From Erythrobacter sp. (GTDB lineage: Bacteria; Pseudomonadota; Alphaproteobacteria; Sphingomonadales; Sphingomonadaceae): a stretch of DNA of 64,000 nucleotides. The position numbers were made by a program, and so were the translations under genes. Position 1 is the stretch's first letter. Each line of letters begins with the position of its first letter. The stretch lies in NCBI GenBank assembly GCA_025698865.1, contig JAILWQ010000001.1:496001-560000 (forward strand), read 5' to 3'. Below the pieces are notes generated by a model. It was not told the origin of the DNA and searched no databases. It saw nothing but the letters and a program-made list of their open reading frames with translations. Shown piece after piece: positions 34,396-43,971 of the stretch.

Positions 34396-34410
34396 TTGAC
34401 GTAAACGTTA
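34396..34410. promoter_or_regulatory. Candidate operator (LiuR-like palindrome) in the acyl-CoA dehydrogenase/MFS divergent region
   Basis: TTGACGTAAACGTTA with the core palindrome ACGT-AA-ACGT, 34 bp upstream of the minus-strand acyl-CoA dehydrogenase start and 170 bp before the MFS gene. The core resembles motifs reported for the MerR-family regulator LiuR of branched-chain and fatty-acid catabolism. Single occurrence, by eye. Confidence 0.4.
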
Positions 34411-34581
34411 GGTCGATTCGCGGGAGGTTCGCAAGGGTCTAAACGGCAGGCCGCCATGCCGTAACGTCGGGCGGATATCGTTGACGGGGCCGGCTTCGCA
34501 GCTACTCTGAACGGCGGGAAGAGGAGCGATCGGAGTGCCCGAACTGGTGCGGAAAAACGGCGCGGCGAGCGGCCAAGCCTG

Positions 34582-36018
34582 ATGGCTTTCGTGCAGGGCG
34601 CGCTGCCGCAGAGGCTCAAGATCGTTCACGGCTTCGGCGCGGTGGCCTTCGGGGTGAAGGACAGCGGGTTTTCCTTCTTCCTGCTCATTTTCTACAACCA
34701 GGTGCTGGGCATGGATGCGGGGCTGGTCAGCCTGGCGCTGGCCTGCGCGCTGCTGGTGGACGCGGTGGTCGATCCGATCCTCGGCAACCTGTCGGATCGC
34801 ACCTATTCGCGGTGGGGCAGACGCCTGCCCTGGCTCTATGCCGCCGCCCTGCCGCTCGCGCTGGCATGGGCCGTGCTGTGGGACCCCGCCGTCGACGGAA
34901 CGCCGAGCTTTGCCGAACTGCTCGGCATTGCGGTCGTGGTGCGCGTGCTGCTGTCCGCCTGCGAGGTACCCTCGGTCAGCCTGCTTCCCGAGATCACCGC
35001 CGATTACGACGAGCGGACCACGCTGTTCCGCTATCGCTATCTGTTCGGATGGATGGGCGGGCTGCTGATGATGACGCTCGCCTACACCGTCTTCATGCGT
35101 GGACCAGAGGGCCTGCTCGGCACCGGCGGCTACAGTCCTTTCGGCATTTGCGGGGCCGTGCTGATCTTTGTCTCGGTCGTGGGATCGGCGCTGGGGCAGC
35201 ACCGGCTGGTGGCGCACCTGCCCGCCGACCGCCCCCCACCCTTTTCCATCCGCCGCGCCTTTGCCGAGATCCGCGAGGCCTTCTCCGAACGCGCGTTCCT
35301 GATCTTCGCTGCCGGTGCCCTTGCCGCCTATGTCAGTCAGGGGATGACCTTCTCGATCACGAACTACCTCAACCTGTTCGTGTGGCAGTTCGACCAGAAC
35401 GCGCTGACGGTCTATCCGGCGGTGCTGTTCCTGTCGGTCGTGCTGATGTTCTTCGTCGTCGGCCCGCTGCATCGCCGGCTGGGCAAGCCGCGGAGCGCCG
35501 CGTGGTCCGCCATCGTCGCCGTCGTCGTTACTCTGACGCCATATGCGCTGTTTCTCGCCGGTTTCTGGCCCACGCCGGGCAGCACCGCGTCCACCGTCGG
35601 GTTCTACGCCTTCCTGCTGGTGGGCAATACCAGCGGCATCGTCACGATGATTTCTGGCTCCTCCATGATCGCGGAGATCGTGGAAGCCTTTCAGGAGCGC
35701 ACCGGGAGACGTGCGGAGGGCAGCTTCTATTCGGGCAACTGGTTCGTCCAGAAATGCGCGACCGGCCTCGGAATCTTCCTGACCGGCCAGATCGTCGCCT
35801 TTTCCGGGCTGTCGACCGATGCGGCGCAGGGCGCGGTTCCCGGCGACGTCCTGACCCGCATGATCCTGCTCTACGGCGCAGGTACGGTCGTGCTGGCAAT
35901 CGTCGCGGCGTACTGGCTCGCCCGCTTCCCGATCACCCGGGAAGAACATGAGGCAAGGATCGCAGCGCTGGATCTCGCCGCGCGCGGAGATATCGACGGG
36001 GGGACGACCGGGCCCTGA
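34582..36018 (+). CDS. MFS transporter, GPH-family-like (MFS_2)
   Basis: Integral membrane protein of 478 aa with about 12 hydrophobic segments. Typical MFS_2/GPH features are the N-terminal [29 protein letters not shown], the inter-helix motif [22 protein letters not shown] and a conserved polar loop [24 protein letters not shown]. The family uses Na+ or H+ gradients to move sugars, but members also carry other solutes, and no sugar gene is next to it. It is transcribed divergently from the acyl-CoA dehydrogenase operon and followed by another acyl-CoA dehydrogenase, so a role in importing the substrate of this catabolic region is plausible. Confidence 0.85.
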   Translation: MAFVQGALPQRLKIVHGFGAVAFGVKDSGFSFFLLIFYNQVLGMDAGLVSLALACALLVDAVVDPILGNLSDRTYSRWGRRLPWLYAAALPLALAWAVLWDPAVDGTPSFAELLGIAVVVRVLLSACEVPSVSLLPEITADYDERTTLFRYRYLFGWMGGLLMMTLAYTVFMRGPEGLLGTGGYSPFGICGAVLIFVSVVGSALGQHRLVAHLPADRPPPFSIRRAFAEIREAFSERAFLIFAAGALAAYVSQGMTFSITNYLNLFVWQFDQNALTVYPAVLFLSVVLMFFVVGPLHRRLGKPRSAAWSAIVAVVVTLTPYALFLAGFWPTPGSTASTVGFYAFLLVGNTSGIVTMISGSSMIAEIVEAFQERTGRRAEGSFYSGNWFVQKCATGLGIFLTGQIVAFSGLSTDAAQGAVPGDVLTRMILLYGAGTVVLAIVAAYWLARFPITREEHEARIAALDLAARGDIDGGTTGP

Positions 36019-36125
36019 TCCCGCGAGGGACAAATGCCTTGGCGAGGCAACCACGCTCTGCCAGTTTCAGGCAGAAGCGGATTCGCAAGAACAGAACCAA
36101 GAACAGCATAGAGAGGACTTACCAG

Positions 36126-37445
36126 ATGGATTTCGAACCTACCGAACGGCAGGCATATTGGCGCGACCGGGTGAAGAATTTCATCGACGAGAATGTCCGT
36201 CCCGCAGTGCCGACCTACGCCGAGCAGGATGCCGAGGGCGACCGCTGGAAGGTCATCCCGGTGGTCGAGGAGCTCAAGGCCAAGGCGAAGTCGCAGGGCA
36301 TCTGGAACCTGTTCATGCCGCCGCGCAACGAGGGCCATCACCACGTCGAGGAAAGCTACGAGTTCGAAGGCCCCGGCCTTACCAATCTCGAATACGCGCT
36401 CTGTGCGGAGGAAATGGGCCGCGTCGGCTTCGCGTCGGAAGTGTTCAACTGCTCCGCGCCCGACACCGGGAACATGGAGGTGTTCCACCGCTACGGCACG
36501 CGCGAGCAGAAGGACCGGTGGCTCACCCCGCTGATGAACGGCGAAATCCGCTCCGCCTTCCTGATGACCGAACCCTTCACCGCGAGTTCCGACGCCACCA
36601 ATATCGAGACGCGGATCGAGAAGGATGGCGACGAATACGTCATCAACGGCCGCAAATGGTGGTCCTCGGGCGTCGGCGATCCGCGCTGCGAGGTCGCGAT
36701 CGTGATGGGCAAGACCGACTTTTCCGCCGGACGCCACGCGCAGCAATCCATGGTGCTGATGCCGCTCGATGCTGAGGGCGTGACGGTGCTGCGCCACCTG
36801 CCCGTCTTCGGCTATGACGACGCGCCGCACGGTCACATGGAGGTCGAGCTGAAGGACGTGCGCATTCCGGCCAGCAACATGCTGCTGGGCGAAGGGCGCG
36901 GCTTCGAGATTGCGCAGGGCCGCCTCGGGCCGGGCCGCATCCATCACTGCATGCGCACGATCGGCGTCGCCGAGGAAGCGCTGGCCAAGATGTGCAGCCG
37001 GCTTCAGGAGCGCGAGGCGTTCGGCAAGCCGATCTACAAGCATTCGGTGTGGGAAGAACGCGTCGCCCGCGCCCGGATCGACATCGACATGACCCGCCTC
37101 CTCTGCCTCAAGGCGGCGGACATGATGGACAAGGTCGGCAACAAGGCGGCCAAGCAGGAAATCGCGATGATCAAGGTCCAGGCGCCGAACATGGCGCTGA
37201 AGATCATCGACGATGCCATCCAGGCCCATGGCGGCGGGGGCGTTTCCAACGATTACGGGTTGGCCAAGGCTTACGCCCATCAGCGCACGCTGCGCCTCGC
37301 CGACGGGCCGGACGAGGTCCATGCCCGCTCGATCGCCCGGATGGAGTTCGCCAAGCACCTGCCGAAGGAAGGCGAGAGCTCCAACGCACTGCGGGGCGGG
37401 AACGCCCAGTCCGCCAGCGCCGGGAGCGCGGGAGCCGCCCGCTAG
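36126..37445 (+). CDS. Acyl-CoA dehydrogenase (ACAD10/11-like)
   Basis: 439-aa FAD flavoprotein, longer than the other two in this region. Domains: N-terminal helices ([26 protein letters not shown]), then [20 protein letters not shown] (loop equivalent to TEP.AGSD), [23 protein letters not shown], and the C-terminal [26 protein letters not shown] and [35 protein letters not shown]. This set resembles the dehydrogenase domain of eukaryotic ACAD10/11. Start at 36126 is chosen over 36039 because the family begins at MDFE. It is followed by an alcohol dehydrogenase and an APH-type kinase gene. Confidence 0.92.
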   Translation: MDFEPTERQAYWRDRVKNFIDENVRPAVPTYAEQDAEGDRWKVIPVVEELKAKAKSQGIWNLFMPPRNEGHHHVEESYEFEGPGLTNLEYALCAEEMGRVGFASEVFNCSAPDTGNMEVFHRYGTREQKDRWLTPLMNGEIRSAFLMTEPFTASSDATNIETRIEKDGDEYVINGRKWWSSGVGDPRCEVAIVMGKTDFSAGRHAQQSMVLMPLDAEGVTVLRHLPVFGYDDAPHGHMEVELKDVRIPASNMLLGEGRGFEIAQGRLGPGRIHHCMRTIGVAEEALAKMCSRLQEREAFGKPIYKHSVWEERVARARIDIDMTRLLCLKAADMMDKVGNKAAKQEIAMIKVQAPNMALKIIDDAIQAHGGGGVSNDYGLAKAYAHQRTLRLADGPDEVHARSIARMEFAKHLPKEGESSNALRGGNAQSASAGSAGAAR

Positions 37446-37515
37446 GCGCCGACACGGCATCTGAAATAGAGAAGGTCCCCTTGCGACAGGCTAGGGGCGA
37501 ACGGAGATCGGATAT

Positions 37516-38604
37516 ATGGCGAAAGCCGCAATTCTGGAGCAGGTCGGCTCTCTTACCATCGGCGAGGTCGAACTCGCCGAACCGAGGGCGCACGAGGTGC
37601 TGATCGACACCAAGGCCTGCGGGCTGTGCCATTCGGACCTGCACTTCATCGACGGTGTCTATCCTCACCCCGTACCCGCCATTCCGGGGCACGAGGCGGC
37701 GGGCGTGGTGCGCGCGGTGGGCAGCGAGGTGAAGACGGTGAAGCCGGGCGACCACGTCGTCACCTGCCTCTCCGCCTTTTGCGGGCACTGCGAGTTCTGC
37801 GTCACCGGCCGCATGGCGCTGTGCATGGGCGCGGACACTCGCCGCGCCCAGACGCAGGGTCCGCGGATCATGCGCGCCGACGGCAGCGAGCCGGTGGCGC
37901 AGATGCTCAATCTGTCGGCCTTCTGCGAGCAGATGCTGATCCACGAGAACGCCTGCGTCGCGATCGACAAGGACATGCCGCTCGACCGCGCCGCGATCAT
38001 CGGCTGCGCGGTGACGACCGGGGCGGGCACGATCTTCAACGCCTGTTCGGTGGTACCGGGAGAAGCGGTTGCCGTTGTCGGCTGCGGCGGGGTCGGCCTC
38101 GCAGCGATCAATGCGGCGAAGATCGCCGGTGCGGGCAAGGTCATCGCGATCGATCCGATTGCCGAGAAGCGGGAACTCGCCGAGGTGCTCGGCGCGACCC
38201 ACACGGTCGACGCCATGGCGGACGATGCGGTCGAGCAGGTCATGCGCATCTCGGCGGGCGGCGTGCATCACGCCATCGAGGCGGTCGGACGGCAGGCCAG
38301 CGCCGATCTCGCCGTGAAGCTGCTGCGCCGCGGCGGCACGGCAACGATCCTCGGCATGATGCCGCTCGACTGCAAGGTGGGCCTCGGCGCGATGGATCTT
38401 CTCAGCGGCAAGAAGCTGCAAGGGGCGATCATGGGGATGAACCACTTCCCGGTCGATCTGCCGCGGCTCGTCGATTTCTACATGCGCGGCCTGCTCGATC
38501 TCGACACGATCATTGCCGAGCGAATCCCGCTCGAGAAGATCAACGAGGGGTTCGAGAAGATGAAGCAGGGCACCTCGGCCCGCAGCGTGGTGGTGTTCGA
38601 CTGA
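37516..38604 (+). CDS. Zinc-dependent alcohol dehydrogenase (MDR superfamily)
   Basis: 362 aa. Catalytic zinc ligands: Cys in CGLCHSDLHFIDGVY, the GHEAAGVV motif and the later Cys; structural zinc lobe CGHCEFCVTGRMALC (four Cys). NAD-binding motif VGCGGVGLAAINAAKIAGA with an Asp after it (IAIDPIAEKREL), which suggests NAD preference. It is closest to class III-like and NDMA-type dehydrogenases oxidising primary alcohols. It overlaps the following kinase gene by TGATG. Confidence 0.93.
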   Translation: MAKAAILEQVGSLTIGEVELAEPRAHEVLIDTKACGLCHSDLHFIDGVYPHPVPAIPGHEAAGVVRAVGSEVKTVKPGDHVVTCLSAFCGHCEFCVTGRMALCMGADTRRAQTQGPRIMRADGSEPVAQMLNLSAFCEQMLIHENACVAIDKDMPLDRAAIIGCAVTTGAGTIFNACSVVPGEAVAVVGCGGVGLAAINAAKIAGAGKVIAIDPIAEKRELAEVLGATHTVDAMADDAVEQVMRISAGGVHHAIEAVGRQASADLAVKLLRRGGTATILGMMPLDCKVGLGAMDLLSGKKLQGAIMGMNHFPVDLPRLVDFYMRGLLDLDTIIAERIPLEKINEGFEKMKQGTSARSVVVFD

Positions 38605-39701
38605 TGGCCGGTAACGAAACGACGAGCGAGAGCGGGATCGACTACGACAAGGAAATGGTCGGCACGACCGAGGTACCCGAACGCGACCGGCTCGACCTCG
38701 AACGTCTGACCGCCTGGTTCGAGGCGAATGTCGAAGGCTTCGCGGGGCCGATTTCCTATTCGAAGTTCAAGGGCGGGCAATCCAACCCGACCTACCGCAT
38801 CGATACGCCCGGCCGATCCTATGTCCTGCGGCGCCAGCCCTTCGGCAAGCTGCTGCCCAGCGCCCATGCGGTCGACCGCGAATACATGGCCATGCATGCC
38901 CTGGGGCCGACCGGATTTCCGGTGCCGAAGACCTATGGCCTGTGCGAAGACACCGATGTCATCGGCTCGAAATTCTTTGTGATGGGCCTCGCCGACGGGC
39001 GCTCGCTGTGGAGCGGCGCCCTGCCCGGCATCGCGCCGGAGGAGCGACGCGCGATCTACAACGCGATGATCGACACGATGGCCGACCTTCACCTCAAGGA
39101 CCCGGTCGAAATCGGTCTCGGCGATTACGGCAAGCCGACCGATTACTGCGCGCGCCAGATCGCCCGCTGGTCGAAGCAGTACAAGCTCTCCGAGACCGAG
39201 CACATGCCGAAGATGGAGCGGCTGATCGAATGGCTGCCGCAGTCCATCCCGCCCCAGCACGAAAGCAGCGTGGTCCATGGCGACTACCGGCTCGACAATC
39301 TCATCTTCGAGAAGGACAGCCCGAAGGTGCTGGCCGTGCTCGATTGGGAGCTATCGACGCTGGGCGATCCGATCGCCGACTTCAGCTACCTGATGCTGAA
39401 CTGGCATAATCCCACCGACGGGCGCGCCGGGCTCCTCGGTCTAGACCTAGGCGAACTCGGCATTCCGACGCAGGACGAGGCGGTCGAACGCTATGTCGCG
39501 CGCACGGGCTACCCGGTGCCGCCGATGGACTGGTATTTCGCCTACAACCTCTTCCGCCTTGCCGGGATCATCCAGGGCATCAAGAAGCGCGTGATCGACG
39601 GCACCGCATCTTCCGCTCATGCAAAGCAGATGAGCGAACGGGTCGGCCCGTTGGTCGAGCGCGCGCACCAGTTCGCGCTGGCGGCGGGAATGCCGGCCTA
39701 G
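38604..39701 (+). CDS. APH-family phosphotransferase (ACAD10/11-type acyl-CoA-linked kinase)
   Basis: 365-aa kinase-fold protein related to aminoglycoside phosphotransferases. Catalytic loop VVHGDYRLDNLIFEK with the essential Asp and Asn, and the metal-binding AVLDWELSTLGDPIADFSYLML. The N-terminal lobe has FKGGQSNPTYRIDTPGRSYVLRRQP, and the adenine pocket FFVMGLADGRSLWSGALP. In animals the same domain is fused to an acyl-CoA dehydrogenase in ACAD10/11; in Pseudomonas LvaA phosphorylates 4-hydroxyvaleryl-CoA. Here it is in an operon with a dehydrogenase, so 4-hydroxyacyl-CoA phosphorylation is a strong hypothesis. Start ATG at 38604 (MAGNETTSESG) overlaps the ADH stop; its own stop shares CTAG with the next gene. 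Confidence 0.9.
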   Translation: MAGNETTSESGIDYDKEMVGTTEVPERDRLDLERLTAWFEANVEGFAGPISYSKFKGGQSNPTYRIDTPGRSYVLRRQPFGKLLPSAHAVDREYMAMHALGPTGFPVPKTYGLCEDTDVIGSKFFVMGLADGRSLWSGALPGIAPEERRAIYNAMIDTMADLHLKDPVEIGLGDYGKPTDYCARQIARWSKQYKLSETEHMPKMERLIEWLPQSIPPQHESSVVHGDYRLDNLIFEKDSPKVLAVLDWELSTLGDPIADFSYLMLNWHNPTDGRAGLLGLDLGELGIPTQDEAVERYVARTGYPVPPMDWYFAYNLFRLAGIIQGIKKRVIDGTASSAHAKQMSERVGPLVERAHQFALAAGMPA

Positions 39702-42127
39702 AAGCCGCGGCGCCAGCTCAGCGCCACGCCGGTGTCGTCGGGCAAGGCCGCATAGTGGCCGGGCTGGCGCCGGTAGAACAGGCTGGCGCTGGCATCGCCC
39801 CATAACAGCGGCCCGCGCCACGCCATCTCGCCGGTGATTTCGCGCCCGCTCGGAGCCAGCGACAGGTGGCGCAGCCCCACGCCCGCGCTCGTCGTCGCGT
39901 AGTCGTAGCTTACGGGTAAGGCGAAGTTGATGCCGCCGCCGGTCACCCGCAGCGGCTGCGCGATCCGGAAGCCGAGGCTGTCGCCGGTCCGGAGCATATC
40001 GCGCCGCGAGAGATCGAACGACCATGCGTTGCTGGCGAAGTTCGATCCCGCCGCGACCAGCCCGCCGCGATGCGGGCGCGTGTATCCTTGGCGATAGTTC
40101 GCACCCAGCGCCCAGTCGCCGCCTACCGGCACCGCAGCACCGGCGTCGAGAAACAGGCTGTCGGCACCCGCCGCGCCAAGACTGTCGTCGAAATAGCCGC
40201 CCAGTACCGTGCGGTCTTCCTGCAGCCAGGTCACGCCCCAGACGGTATCGACCGGCCCGAAGGCGCGATCGACCGCGACGGCGAAGCTGCGCGTGGGAAA
40301 CCGTTCCCGCTGCCCCCTTGCCACGCCGACACCCCGGCGCAGATTGCCAAGCCAAGCCTCGCCGCTTTCGGCACTGATAGTCAGGCCGGCGCCTGCCCCG
40401 ACCTCGCGGCGCAGGGCCAGCGACAGCGCCGAAACGCGCTCGAAACCCGCATCGCCATTCGCCTGACCCGCGATCAGGAAAGCCGGCCGGTGATGATCCT
40501 GCAACTGGCCGACGAGCCCCTGCGCACCTTCGCGCATGGCGAAACCGATCTGCGTCTGCGGATCCACCCGCAGTGCCAGTCGCGCCGCAAGCACGCGTGC
40601 GCTTTCCGCCTGCTCCGGGCTCAGCCGCAACTGGTTGATCCATCCGTCGCGCGGCTTGCTGCCCGGATCGGCGATGGTGAAGGCGAGCGCGACATCGCGA
40701 TTGCCCGCCGCAATCTGCCGTGCCCCACCATCTAGCGCGCCGTGCAGCCGGAATTGCGGCACCGCCCCGCGCAGCCGCGATCCGAAATCGTATTCGTAGG
40801 CGCGGGCATATTTGTCGAGCACGATGCCGCGCAGATCCTGTCCGCCGGCAAAGGCATCGCCCATCGCGGCGGAGGCCACCGCGCTGTCCGCACCGAGGCG
40901 GACCACCGCCGTGCCGCCCGCCATGGTCGTCGCCCCGGCGGGTGCGAACGCGGAGGCGATGTCGAGAATGCCGCGGCCGTAAACCGTGTCCGTCCCCGCA
41001 TCGCCGGCATCCCGCGCGCTCGTCAGCAGTATCTCCACGATCTGCTGGCCCGTGAGATTGGGAAAGGCCTGCGCCAGCAAGGCGACAGCTCCGGCCACCT
41101 GCGGCGCGGCGAAACTGGTCCCTGAAATCAGCAGGCGGAAGGATCCGTTCTCGTCCTGGCCGACGAAAATCTCTCCGTTCTTGTAGACGCAGCAGACCCG
41201 CTCGCCCCGCGCGCCCAGATACCAGTTCGCCTCGTTCCCGGCACGCTGGCTGAAACTGGACATCGTCCCGCCCTCGTTCACCGAGCCGACGATGATGACG
41301 TTGTCGCCTCCTGCGGCCCGCAGGGCGCTGGCAAAGCCGGTGGGCTGATTGGGGTCGGTATCGGCGACGTCGCCCTCGCCTCCGTTTCCGGACGAAACCA
41401 CCACGACCACTCCGGCCTGCGATGCCCGGCGGACGGCGTCGAGCACGGCGCGAGACGCCCTCGCGCCGCCGAGGCTGAGATTGACAACTCTCGCCTGGCT
41501 GCCGATCGCCACGTCGATCGCGGTGGCAATGTCCGTGTCGAGGAAGCTGCAACCCAGCGAAGTGTCCTCGGGCGTGTCCGTGCCACAGGTGCCGACGCGG
41601 TCGGCGCGAAGAACCAGCACGCTGGCATCGAAGGCTATGCCAAGAACGCCCGAATTGTTGCGCGCGGCGGCGGCGACCAGCGCGACATTGGTGCCGTGAT
41701 CGTCTTCCTGCTGGATGCCGCGACTGCCGGCCACGTCCCGCGAATCCGGATGGATGCGCCCTGCGAATTCCGGATTGTCCCGGTCGATGCCCGTATCGAC
41801 GATCGCGATGGTGACCCCCCTTCCCGTCGCCCCGCGCTGCCATGCGGCGATTGCGCCGTGCTGGTCCGGCCCGTCCGAGCGATCGAACTCCGCCGTGCGG
41901 AAATTGACCGGCGGGGGGGTGGGTGTGGGCGTGGGTGTCGGCACGGGTGCGGGCGTAGGTACCGGCGTGGGCTGCGGGGCAGGCGTGCTGCTGATCCCGT
42001 CGTTTCCGCCTCCGCCGCCACACGCAGCGAGGAACACCAGCGCGCCCAGCGCGGCGGCACAATGCAATCTTTTTTTGAGCGGCACCTGCGATCCCTTCGA
42101 TCCTGCGCCCGATCCATTAACGATCAT
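39698..42127 (-). CDS. Subtilisin-like (S8) autotransporter with an N-terminal lipobox
   Basis: 809-aa secreted serine protease. N-terminus ([24 protein letters not shown]) has a lipobox LAAC, then a Pro/Thr repeat linker ([17 protein letters not shown]). The S8 domain has all triad residues: Asp111 ([10 protein letters not shown]), His144 ([11 protein letters not shown]) and Ser338 ([17 protein letters not shown]), with the Asn of the oxyanion hole in SSGNGGEGD. The last part (from about residue 570) is a beta-barrel ending in the sequence [10 protein letters not shown]. Probably an outer-membrane-tethered or cleaved surface protease. A lipid anchor plus a C-terminal barrel is an unusual combination; the signal could also be handled as an ordinary one. 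Converges on the kinase gene. Confidence 0.9.
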   Translation of the reverse strand: MIVNGSGAGSKGSQVPLKKRLHCAAALGALVFLAACGGGGGNDGISSTPAPQPTPVPTPAPVPTPTPTPTPPPVNFRTAEFDRSDGPDQHGAIAAWQRGATGRGVTIAIVDTGIDRDNPEFAGRIHPDSRDVAGSRGIQQEDDHGTNVALVAAAARNNSGVLGIAFDASVLVLRADRVGTCGTDTPEDTSLGCSFLDTDIATAIDVAIGSQARVVNLSLGGARASRAVLDAVRRASQAGVVVVVSSGNGGEGDVADTDPNQPTGFASALRAAGGDNVIIVGSVNEGGTMSSFSQRAGNEANWYLGARGERVCCVYKNGEIFVGQDENGSFRLLISGTSFAAPQVAGAVALLAQAFPNLTGQQIVEILLTSARDAGDAGTDTVYGRGILDIASAFAPAGATTMAGGTAVVRLGADSAVASAAMGDAFAGGQDLRGIVLDKYARAYEYDFGSRLRGAVPQFRLHGALDGGARQIAAGNRDVALAFTIADPGSKPRDGWINQLRLSPEQAESARVLAARLALRVDPQTQIGFAMREGAQGLVGQLQDHHRPAFLIAGQANGDAGFERVSALSLALRREVGAGAGLTISAESGEAWLGNLRRGVGVARGQRERFPTRSFAVAVDRAFGPVDTVWGVTWLQEDRTVLGGYFDDSLGAAGADSLFLDAGAAVPVGGDWALGANYRQGYTRPHRGGLVAAGSNFASNAWSFDLSRRDMLRTGDSLGFRIAQPLRVTGGGINFALPVSYDYATTSAGVGLRHLSLAPSGREITGEMAWRGPLLWGDASASLFYRRQPGHYAALPDDTGVALSWRRGF

Positions 42128-42239
42128 CTATGGCCAATCACTTAACGCACCATCCGCTCGCGGGCGGCCCATCCATGACGCTTGCGAGCCTCCCGGCAGC
42201 CGCCTAACAGCCTCGCCATATCGCAAGGCTGGAGAAAAA

Positions 42240-43064
42240 ATGAGCGCCGATCTGGAAGCCCGCATCGAAACCGCATGGGACAACCGCGCCGAGGTGACGC
42301 CGGACAGCGGCGACGTGCGCGAGGCGGTCGAGGCCGCGCTCGCTTTGCTCGACAGCGGCGAAGGGCGGGTCGCCCAGCCTGACGGCAATGGCGGATGGAC
42401 CGTCAACCAGTGGCTCAAGAAGGCCGTGCTCCTCAGCTTCCGCCTCAACGACAACCGGGTGATGGAGGGCGGCAGCGCCGGCCACCCCGCCTTCGACAAG
42501 GTGCCGAGCAAGTTCGCCGGATGGGACGATGCGCGGTTCCGCGCCGCCGGTTTCCGCGTGGTTCCCGGGGCGATCGCTCGCGAGGGCGCCTACATCGCGC
42601 CCGGCTGCGTGCTGATGCCGAGCTTCGTCAATATCGGCGCCTATGTCGGCAAGGGCACGATGGTCGATACCTGGGCCAGCATCGGCAGCTGCGCCCAGAT
42701 TGGCGAGAACTGCCACATCTCGGCCGGCGCGGGGATCGGCGGCGTCCTCGAACCGATGCAGGCCAATCCTACGATCATCGGCGACAATTGCTTCATCGGC
42801 GCGCGCAGCGAGATCGTCGAGGGCGTGATCGTCGGCGAAGGCTCGGTGATCGCGATGGGCGTCTTCGTCACCGCCTCGACCAAGATCGTCCACCGCGACA
42901 GCGGCGAAATCGTGCGCGGCCATATCCCGCCATATTCAGTCGTGGTCCCGGGATCGCTGCCGGGCAAGGACGGCGGACCGGCGCTCTCCTGCGCGGTGAT
43001 CGTCAAGACGGTCGACGCCCGGACACGCGAAAAGACCGGGATCAACGAGCTTTTGCGCGATTGA
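42240..43064 (+). CDS. dapD: 2,3,4,5-Tetrahydropyridine-2,6-dicarboxylate N-succinyltransferase
   Basis: Succinylates tetrahydrodipicolinate in the lysine/diaminopimelate pathway. 274 aa: N-terminal helical domain ([21 protein letters not shown]), then a left-handed beta-helix of hexapeptide repeats ([40 protein letters not shown]), and a C-terminal region with [16 protein letters not shown] at 42240 with GGAGA 5 nt upstream; the track start at 41715 is in the divergent autotransporter. No other dap genes are adjacent. Confidence 0.97.
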   Translation: MSADLEARIETAWDNRAEVTPDSGDVREAVEAALALLDSGEGRVAQPDGNGGWTVNQWLKKAVLLSFRLNDNRVMEGGSAGHPAFDKVPSKFAGWDDARFRAAGFRVVPGAIAREGAYIAPGCVLMPSFVNIGAYVGKGTMVDTWASIGSCAQIGENCHISAGAGIGGVLEPMQANPTIIGDNCFIGARSEIVEGVIVGEGSVIAMGVFVTASTKIVHRDSGEIVRGHIPPYSVVVPGSLPGKDGGPALSCAVIVKTVDARTREKTGINELLRD

Positions 43065-43142
43065 CGCAGGCGCCGATCGGGAACAATGCCTGCGCGTACA
43101 GGTAACTCTGGCAAAGGCCAGGAACTCAGGAGCACGAAAAAG

Positions 43143-43463
43143 ATGCAGACGGACGGTGATCGGATCGAAGTCAGCGAAGTGGAAGCCCGCGGCGGTTCGA
43201 AAGAAGGCGTCGTTCGCTGGGTGCTCATCATCGGAACCCTGCTGGCGATCGTGCTGTTGTCGGTGATCTGGATCACCGGTGCGGCAACACAGGGCGATGT
43301 CGAGGAAGAAGCGACGGTCAGCGGCGCAATGGAAGCGCAGACCGATGGCGAGAGCACCGATTCCATTCTCGGAACCGAGGAAGCGGACAGCTTCTCCGAC
43401 GGTGCGACCACCAGCGAAGGCGCGGCTGCGGACTCCGTGGTCGAGGACGTGCCCGGAAACTGA
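43143..43463 (+). CDS. Small single-span membrane protein, function unknown
   Basis: 106 aa. One membrane segment (VVRWVLIIGTLLAIVLLSVIWITGAA, about residues 24-49) with a basic-acidic N-terminal cytoplasmic region (MQTDGDRIEVSEVEARGG) and a long acidic, Ser/Thr-rich C-terminal tail (EEEATVSGAMEAQTDGEST), probably periplasmic. No family is recognised. It precedes the DUF2945-DUF3008-DUF3140 genes and is separated from them by a strong 15-bp hairpin, so it is likely its own transcript. Start ATG at 43143 is preferred over 43086 (no Shine-Dalgarno there). Confidence 0.65.
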   Translation: MQTDGDRIEVSEVEARGGSKEGVVRWVLIIGTLLAIVLLSVIWITGAATQGDVEEEATVSGAMEAQTDGESTDSILGTEEADSFSDGATTSEGAAADSVVEDVPGN

Positions 43464-43478
43464 TCCAAGAGAATTGCG

Positions 43479-43514
43479 GCTGGAGGCGCCGAGGAACCGC
43501 TCGGCGCCTCCAGC
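43479..43514 (+). terminator. 15-bp hairpin after the membrane-protein gene
   Basis: GCTGGAGGCGCCGAG and CTCGGCGCCTCCAGC, a perfect 15-bp stem with loop GAACCG, followed by TGTTGGTTT. It could end transcription of 43143-43463. The EcfG-like promoter candidate of the next gene overlaps its 3' arm. Confidence 0.6.
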
Positions 43515-43520
43515 TGTTGG
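43493..43520 (+). promoter_or_regulatory. EcfG-like promoter candidate upstream of the DUF2945 gene
   Basis: GGAAC (43493-43497), 17-nt spacer, TGTTGG (GTT at 43516), about 25 nt before a GAGGAG-SD and the ATG at 43550. EcfG-type general-stress promoters read GGAAC-N16-17-CGTT; the -10 match here is partial. Confidence 0.45.
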
Positions 43521-43549
43521 TTTCCCGTGGACATGCGAGGAGACACGGA

Positions 43550-43777
43550 ATGAGCAATTCCAACAGCTTCCAGACCAGTCAGTACGTCAAGTGGAACTGG
43601 GGCAACGGCGAAGGCTGCGGCCAGATCGAGGAACGCTTCGAGCGCGAGGTGACGCGCACGCTGCAGGGCAGCGAGATCACCAAGGACGGTACCGAAGACA
43701 ACCCCGCCTACCTGATCAAGCAGGATGACGGGGACAAGGTGTTGAAGCGCGGCTCCGAACTGAAGGCCGCGAACTGA
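43550..43777 (+). CDS. DUF2945 protein (HVA1/Tudor-like domain)
   Basis: 75-aa protein: MSNSNSFQTSQYVKWNWGNGEGCGQIEERFEREVTRTLQ, then YLIKQDDGDKVLKRGSELKAAN. The W-x-W-G-x-G-x-G-x-G-x-I pattern matches DUF2945, a single Tudor-like beta-barrel found in bacteria and fungi (called hypervirulence-associated in fungi); no bacterial role is established. The start ATG (43550) has GAGGAG nearby; the track start at 43517 is earlier. The stop and the next start share TGATG, so it is coupled to DUF3008. Confidence 0.8.
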   Translation: MSNSNSFQTSQYVKWNWGNGEGCGQIEERFEREVTRTLQGSEITKDGTEDNPAYLIKQDDGDKVLKRGSELKAAN

Positions 43778-43971
43778 TGCCGGCGAAATCCAAGGCGCAG
43801 CAGAAGGCTGCCGGCGCGGCCCTGTCGGCGAAGCGCGGCGACACAAAGGTCTCCGACCTTCAGGGTGCATCGAAAGACATGTACGACAGCATGTCGGAAG
43901 ACGAGCTGGAAGACTTCGCCTCCACCGATCTCGACGGGCTTCCCGATCATGTCGAAGACGACGACAAGTGA
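43777..43971 (+). CDS. DUF3008 family protein
   Basis: 64-aa acidic C-terminal, Ala-rich N-terminal protein (MPAKSKAQQKAAGAALSAKRGD then DMYDSMSEDELEDFASTDLDGLP). It fits DUF3008, a short, probably helical family common beside DUF2945 and DUF3140 in alphaproteobacteria. Function unknown. Its start overlaps the DUF2945 stop (TGATG), and its own stop overlaps the DUF3140 GTG start (GTGA), so the three genes are a translationally coupled operon. Confidence 0.75.
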   Translation: MPAKSKAQQKAAGAALSAKRGDTKVSDLQGASKDMYDSMSEDELEDFASTDLDGLPDHVEDDDK

